From contig CAMLIA010000187.1 of NCBI GenBank assembly GCA_946479905.1, positions 1 to 8,167 of the forward strand: DNA of 8,167 nt, in the 5' to 3' direction. The position numbers and the translations under genes were made by a program. The notes under the pieces were generated by a model. It did no database searches. It was not told the origin of the DNA and saw nothing but the letters and a program-made list of their open reading frames with translations. How positions within the stretch are numbered: position 1 is the first letter of the stretch; every line of letters starts with the position of its first letter. This DNA is from an uncultured Frankiales bacterium. Lineage in GTDB: Bacteria; Actinomycetota; Actinomycetes; Mycobacteriales; SCTD01. Below are positions 5,605-8,167 of this stretch, one piece after another.

Positions 5605-5655
5605 GATCTTTGCGGCCGGCCGACGCTCACATGTGGCAGCCGTGCCGCAAAGATC
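5605..5655. repeat. 51-bp palindrome-ended element, copy B
   Basis: Arms GATCTTTGCGGC (5605-5616) and GCCGCAAAGATC (5644-5655) are 12 of 12 complementary. It is a direct repeat of copy A after a 35-bp spacer. Part of that spacer, GTCGGCCGGCC (5573-5583) plus TGAGCGTCG (5584-5592), is complementary to GGCCGGCCGAC (5614-5624) and CGACGCTCA (5621-5629) inside this copy, so an alternative fold is possible. The remaining 67 nt before the next gene show only its ribosome binding site. Confidence 0.8.
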
Positions 5656-5722
5656 ACGACGGGCGTGACCCGTGCGCGACGGGGAAGGTGATCAGGCATC
5701 CGCCCCTGAACCTGGAGGAACC

Positions 5723-6163
5723 ATGGTCACCGTCTCCCGCACCTTCGCCGTCGACAAGCCCGTCGACCAGGTCGTCGCCTACCTCGCCGACTTCGCCAAC
5801 GCCGAGCAGTGGGACCCGGGCACGCAGACGTGCGTCCAGACGAGCACCGGCCCGGTCCAGGTGGGTACGACGTGGCACAACGTCTCGAAGATCGCCGGCG
5901 TCACCACCGAGCTCGACTACACGCTCGAGTCGCTCGAGCCCGGCAGGATCGTGCTCGTCGGCCGCAACGACACCGCGACCTCGACCGACACCATCACCGT
6001 CGTTCCCAAGGGCACCGGGAGTGAGGTCACCTACGACGCGCACCTGGAGCTCAAGGGCATCGCCAAGGTCGGCGCACCCGCGATCAAGGTGATCTTCGAG
6101 CACCTCGGCAACGAGACCGAAGAGGGCATCCAGCGGGCCGTCGCCGGGCTCAGCAGGACCTAG
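5723..6163 (+). CDS. SRPBCC-fold (START/polyketide cyclase-like) protein
   Basis: The 146-aa product starts at ATG 5723, with GGAGG at 5714-5718; an in-frame GTG at 5672 lacks such a site. The sequence follows the SRPBCC helix-grip pattern: strand VSRTFAVDKPVDQVVAYLAD (4-23), FANAEQWDPG (24-33) with the typical Trp-Asp, alternating strands ~45-112, then a long C-terminal helix ~116-142. The fold encloses a hydrophobic cavity for lipid-like or aromatic ligands; the ligand is unknown and no catalytic residues can be named. It is cytoplasmic, with no signal peptide. Its last 14 nt overlap the 3' end of the convergent pilin-like gene. Confidence 0.88.
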   Translation: MVTVSRTFAVDKPVDQVVAYLADFANAEQWDPGTQTCVQTSTGPVQVGTTWHNVSKIAGVTTELDYTLESLEPGRIVLVGRNDTATSTDTITVVPKGTGSEVTYDAHLELKGIAKVGAPAIKVIFEHLGNETEEGIQRAVAGLSRT

Positions 6164-6791
6164 TGCTCAGCCTGCCGGTGCCGCTGTCGTAGAAGTAGGT
6201 CCGCGTCAGCTTCGTGGCCCCGAGGCAGTAGCCGGACGCGTCCGCACGCAGGATGCCGAGCTCGACGCCCGCTGCCGGGGAGTACCCGACGGCCGCGAGG
6301 TCCGCGATCTCGGTCGTGTACCGCTCGTGGTCGGTGTAGTAGGTCTCCTCGGCGGTCGCGGCGCTGCGCAGGCTGGTCTTCACCTCGGCCGCCACGCCCT
6401 TGTCTCGCTGCGACAGGAAGACCGGGATGGCGATCGCCGCGAGGATGCCGACCACGAGGAAGGCCGCCCCGACGTAGCCGAGGATCAGTCCCGCCAGCGC
6501 CACGCCGCTGGGCTCGCGTCCCTCGCGCTTGGCCTTCGACCGCGACAGGTGACCGGTCACGATCGCGGCGACACTGCCGAAGCCCATCAGCCACAGCACC
6601 GACAGCACCAGGCTGGTGATCGCCAGCCCGTCGTGGCGTGCGACCGGCGCCGTCGGCGCGTAGCCCATCGACTGGACCGGCACCGGTGCGTAGAAGTCCG
6701 CCGGCTGCTGCGGAGCCGGGATCCAGGCCGTGCCGTCCCACCACCACTTCCCGTCTGGGCTGAGCTGCGGAGGGGCGCTGGGCTGGGTCAT
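6150..6791 (-). CDS. DUF4190 membrane protein with pilin-like C-terminal half
   Basis: This 213-aa product starts at ATG 6791, with GAGGA at 6799-6803 and 7-nt spacing. Residues ~10-25 hold SPDGKWWWDGTAWIP, the Trp-rich motif of DUF2510-like N-termini. Two hydrophobic segments (~55-80 and ~97-125) with a charged loop between them form a DUF4190 domain. The second segment ends in GILAAIAIPVFLSQR (115-129), nearly identical to the conserved helix of type IV pilins. A globular part follows (~130-213) with AATAEETYYTDHERYTTEIA, typical of pilin heads, and two cysteines (189, 213) placed like the pilin C-terminal disulfide. No prepilin peptidase site or Glu5 is present. It is probably a membrane-anchored pseudopilin-like protein that cannot be processed. 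It lies 41 nt after the secreted propeller gene on the same strand, likely one operon. Confidence 0.85.
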   Translation of the reverse strand: MTQPSAPPQLSPDGKWWWDGTAWIPAPQQPADFYAPVPVQSMGYAPTAPVARHDGLAITSLVLSVLWLMGFGSVAAIVTGHLSRSKAKREGREPSGVALAGLILGYVGAAFLVVGILAAIAIPVFLSQRDKGVAAEVKTSLRSAATAEETYYTDHERYTTEIADLAAVGYSPAAGVELGILRADASGYCLGATKLTRTYFYDSGTGRLSTRSC

Positions 6792-6832
6792 CCCACCGTC
6801 CTCGGTCACCGTCGCCCACCCCTTGAGCGCCC

Positions 6833-7639
6833 TCAGCGAGAGATGCGTCTCACCGGTGCGCCCGGGCCCTCGCTGGTCGTGATCCAGCTGCGGCCGTCGG
6901 TGTCGTAGCCGATCGCCTCGCCCTGCACGTCCTGCGGGAGCGCGGTCCGGGTCGGCGCCGTGCGGAAGGCACGCACCAGGTCGCCGCCGGTCACCGTCCA
7001 CTCATAGGCCTCGGTGTAGGTGCGGACGACGACCCGCGTGGCAGTCGCGTTCACGTCCCCACCCGTCGCGGTGGTCAGCGCCAGCTCGGCGACCTTGTGC
7101 AGCACGTTGACGCCCGAGGCCGACAGCGGCAGCCGCGCCGCGTAGACCCCGGCGTTGCCGACGAACGACTTGGTCACGACGAGCACCTGCCCGGTCAGCG
7201 GCTGGACGAGCAGCGTCTCCGCGTTGTGCGCGCCGTCGTCGTACCTGAAGTGGAAGGTCGTCGGGCGTACGACGTGGGTGCCCGCCGCGACCCGGGGCTC
7301 GGCGACGCGATGGACCTGGATCTCGCTGCGGGTGCTGGTGTTGTCGCCGATGTCGCCGAGCCACAGGTACCCGCCGGCCCGCTCCATGTCCTCCCAGTCC
7401 GTCGCCTCGACGCCGGACAGGGTGTACGTCGCGAGCGTCCGGCACTGACGGTCGAGGGCGAAGAAGCGGGCGCTGTCACCGCTGTCGTTGTGCGTCCAGA
7501 TCGCCTCCGGACCGACGGCGACGCCGCTGGACTCGGTGATCCGGCTGTCCTGCAGGTCGCACAGGCTGGACGGAGGTGCCGCGACGGCCAGGGCGGCGAC
7601 GAGCACCTTGAAGTGCGCGAGCATGCCGGCGAGGAACAT
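6833..7639 (-). CDS. Secreted beta-propeller-like protein of unknown function
   Basis: This 268-aa product starts at ATG 7639, with GAGGA at 7648-7652 and 8-nt spacing; ATG 7624 is a weaker alternative. Residues 1-22 are a signal peptide (hydrophobic core KVLVAALAVAAPP). The mature part is beta-rich with clustered acidic motifs: ITESSG (34-39), WTHNDSGDS (48-56), DWEDM (81-85), LWLGDIGDN (92-100), HNAETLL (138-144), QGEAIGYD (239-246) and TTSEGPG (254-260). The pattern is shared by secreted propeller proteins distantly like esterase-like phytase or SdiA-regulated families, and the acidic loops could bind calcium. I cannot name an enzyme activity. It is first in a likely operon with the pilin-like gene and divergent from the Uma2 gene across 49 bp. 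Confidence 0.82.
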   Translation of the reverse strand: MFLAGMLAHFKVLVAALAVAAPPSSLCDLQDSRITESSGVAVGPEAIWTHNDSGDSARFFALDRQCRTLATYTLSGVEATDWEDMERAGGYLWLGDIGDNTSTRSEIQVHRVAEPRVAAGTHVVRPTTFHFRYDDGAHNAETLLVQPLTGQVLVVTKSFVGNAGVYAARLPLSASGVNVLHKVAELALTTATGGDVNATATRVVVRTYTEAYEWTVTGGDLVRAFRTAPTRTALPQDVQGEAIGYDTDGRSWITTSEGPGAPVRRISR

Positions 7640-7678
7640 CGCCTCGATCCTCGCACCCAGGTGGGACGATGCCGACGT

Positions 7679-7683
7679 GGAGG
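7679..7683 (+). promoter_or_regulatory. Shine-Dalgarno site choosing the Uma2 start
   Basis: GGAGG lies 5 nt before GTG 7689. The in-frame GTG at 7677 has only a distant AGGTGG and would overlap this site, so 7689 is preferred. Confidence 0.55.
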
Positions 7684-7688
7684 ACGAC

Positions 7689-8167
7689 GTGCAGCTGCTG
7701 CCCGCACTGGACCGGCCCTGGGTCTTCGAGGAGCTTGCCGATCTGCTGCCGGACGACGGCCGGCGGTACGAGGTCGTGGACGGCAAACTGGTCGTGACCC
7801 CACCCCCTGGCCAGCTCCACCAGCTCGTGAGCTGGCGGCTCATGAAGCTCCTCGACCAGCAGGCGCCGGAGGGGTGGTTCGCGATCAACGAGTTCGCGCT
7901 GCCGCTGGGCACGGACGGTCGCGTACCCGACGTCGCCGTCGTGCGCTCGGGCGCGCCCGTCACCGACACCTCGAAGCGCTACCCGGTCGGGCCGGAGTGG
8001 TTCGGCCTCGTCGTGGAGGTGGTCAGCCCCCGCACGGCGAAGACCGACCGCTTTCTGAAGCCTGCGGAGTACGCCGCCGCCGGTGTCCCGCTGTTCTGGC
8101 GCGTCGAACTCCTGCCCGAAGTGGTCATCCATGGGTTTCGGCTCGAGGCTGGCGCGTATGTCCCGAC
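7689..8167 (+). CDS. Uma2-family (DUF820) putative endonuclease, 3' end outside window
   Basis: About 159 residues are visible from GTG 7689; Uma2 proteins are usually near 180-200. The PD-(D/E)XK-like core is recognisable: RRYEVVDGKLVVTPPPGQLH (25-44), with Glu28 after the PDDG turn, VPDVAVV (79-85) with Asp81, LVVEVVSPRTAKTDR (107-121) with Glu110, then FLKPAEYAAAGVPLFWRVE (122-140) with Lys124. All the usual acidic positions are intact, so an active nuclease fold is likely. The biological role of Uma2 proteins in actinobacteria is largely unknown. No obvious partner gene is visible inside the window. It is divergent from the secreted propeller gene. Confidence 0.88.
   Translation, partial: MQLLPALDRPWVFEELADLLPDDGRRYEVVDGKLVVTPPPGQLHQLVSWRLMKLLDQQAPEGWFAINEFALPLGTDGRVPDVAVVRSGAPVTDTSKRYPVGPEWFGLVVEVVSPRTAKTDRFLKPAEYAAAGVPLFWRVELLPEVVIHGFRLEAGAYVP

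Noticed and set aside
5517..5722. Transposon insertion around the 51-bp repeats
   Set aside because: No target-site duplication, transposase gene or remnant is visible beside either copy.
7640..7969. N-terminal extension of the secreted propeller gene back to an in-frame ATG at 7969
   Set aside because: The extension is Ser/Arg-rich, lies antisense to the conserved Uma2 coding region, and would bury the signal peptide. ATG 7639 has its own ribosome binding site.

Overview
The window is GC-rich throughout. It uses GTG starts freely, carries strong AGGAGG-type ribosome binding sites, and encodes families typical of high-GC Gram-positive bacteria: a DUF3152 metalloprotease-like lipoprotein, a DUF4190 protein, a WHG-type TetR regulator, and a subtilase ending in tandem STWSG repeats. 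A chromosomal segment of an actinobacterium is the best reading; the Geodermatophilaceae/Nocardioides-like range is a guess and not shown by the sequence. I see no rRNA, tRNA, CRISPR array, transposase or phage genes.

Layout. (1) 1-1232, minus strand: a membrane protein with a GAF domain and the first residues of a GGDEF domain, cut by the window start. (2) 1233-1388: an intergenic gap filled largely by a nested inverted repeat. (3) 1389-2888, minus: a secreted subtilisin-like protease with no visible propeptide and 15 perfect STWSG pentapeptides at its C-terminus. (4) 2889-3156: an intergenic gap with several inverted repeats, including a 14-bp-arm hairpin that probably terminates the next minus-strand gene. 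(5) 3157-3663, minus, and 3720-4301, plus: a small DUF2306-type membrane protein and a TetR regulator, divergent over a 56-bp AT-rich promoter that holds an imperfect palindrome. This looks like a self-contained regulator/target pair. (6) 4311-4952, plus: a DUF3152 lipoprotein with a complete metzincin-type zinc motif, 9 nt after the TetR gene. (7) 5007-5222 and 5222-5491, plus: two small basic proteins, probably nucleic-acid-binding, translationally coupled through TGATG. (8) 5492-5722: an intergenic gap with two copies of a 51-bp element whose ends are inverted repeats beginning and ending in GATC. (9) 5723-6163, plus: an SRPBCC-fold protein whose 3' end overlaps the convergent gene by 14 nt. 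(10) 6150-6791 and 6833-7639, minus: a probable two-gene operon encoding a secreted propeller-like protein and a DUF4190/pilin-like membrane protein. (11) 7689-8167, plus: a Uma2-family nuclease-like gene, cut by the window end.

Most genes look like ordinary accessory actinobacterial genes acting at the envelope (protease, lipoprotein metalloprotease, secreted propeller, pilin-like protein, DUF2306 protein). The items most worth following up are the paired 51-bp palindromic elements, the STWSG array and its codon mosaic on a propeptide-less subtilase, the pilin-like helix built into a DUF4190 protein, and the nested inverted repeat upstream of the GGDEF gene. I found no clear new multi-gene defence or biosynthetic system.
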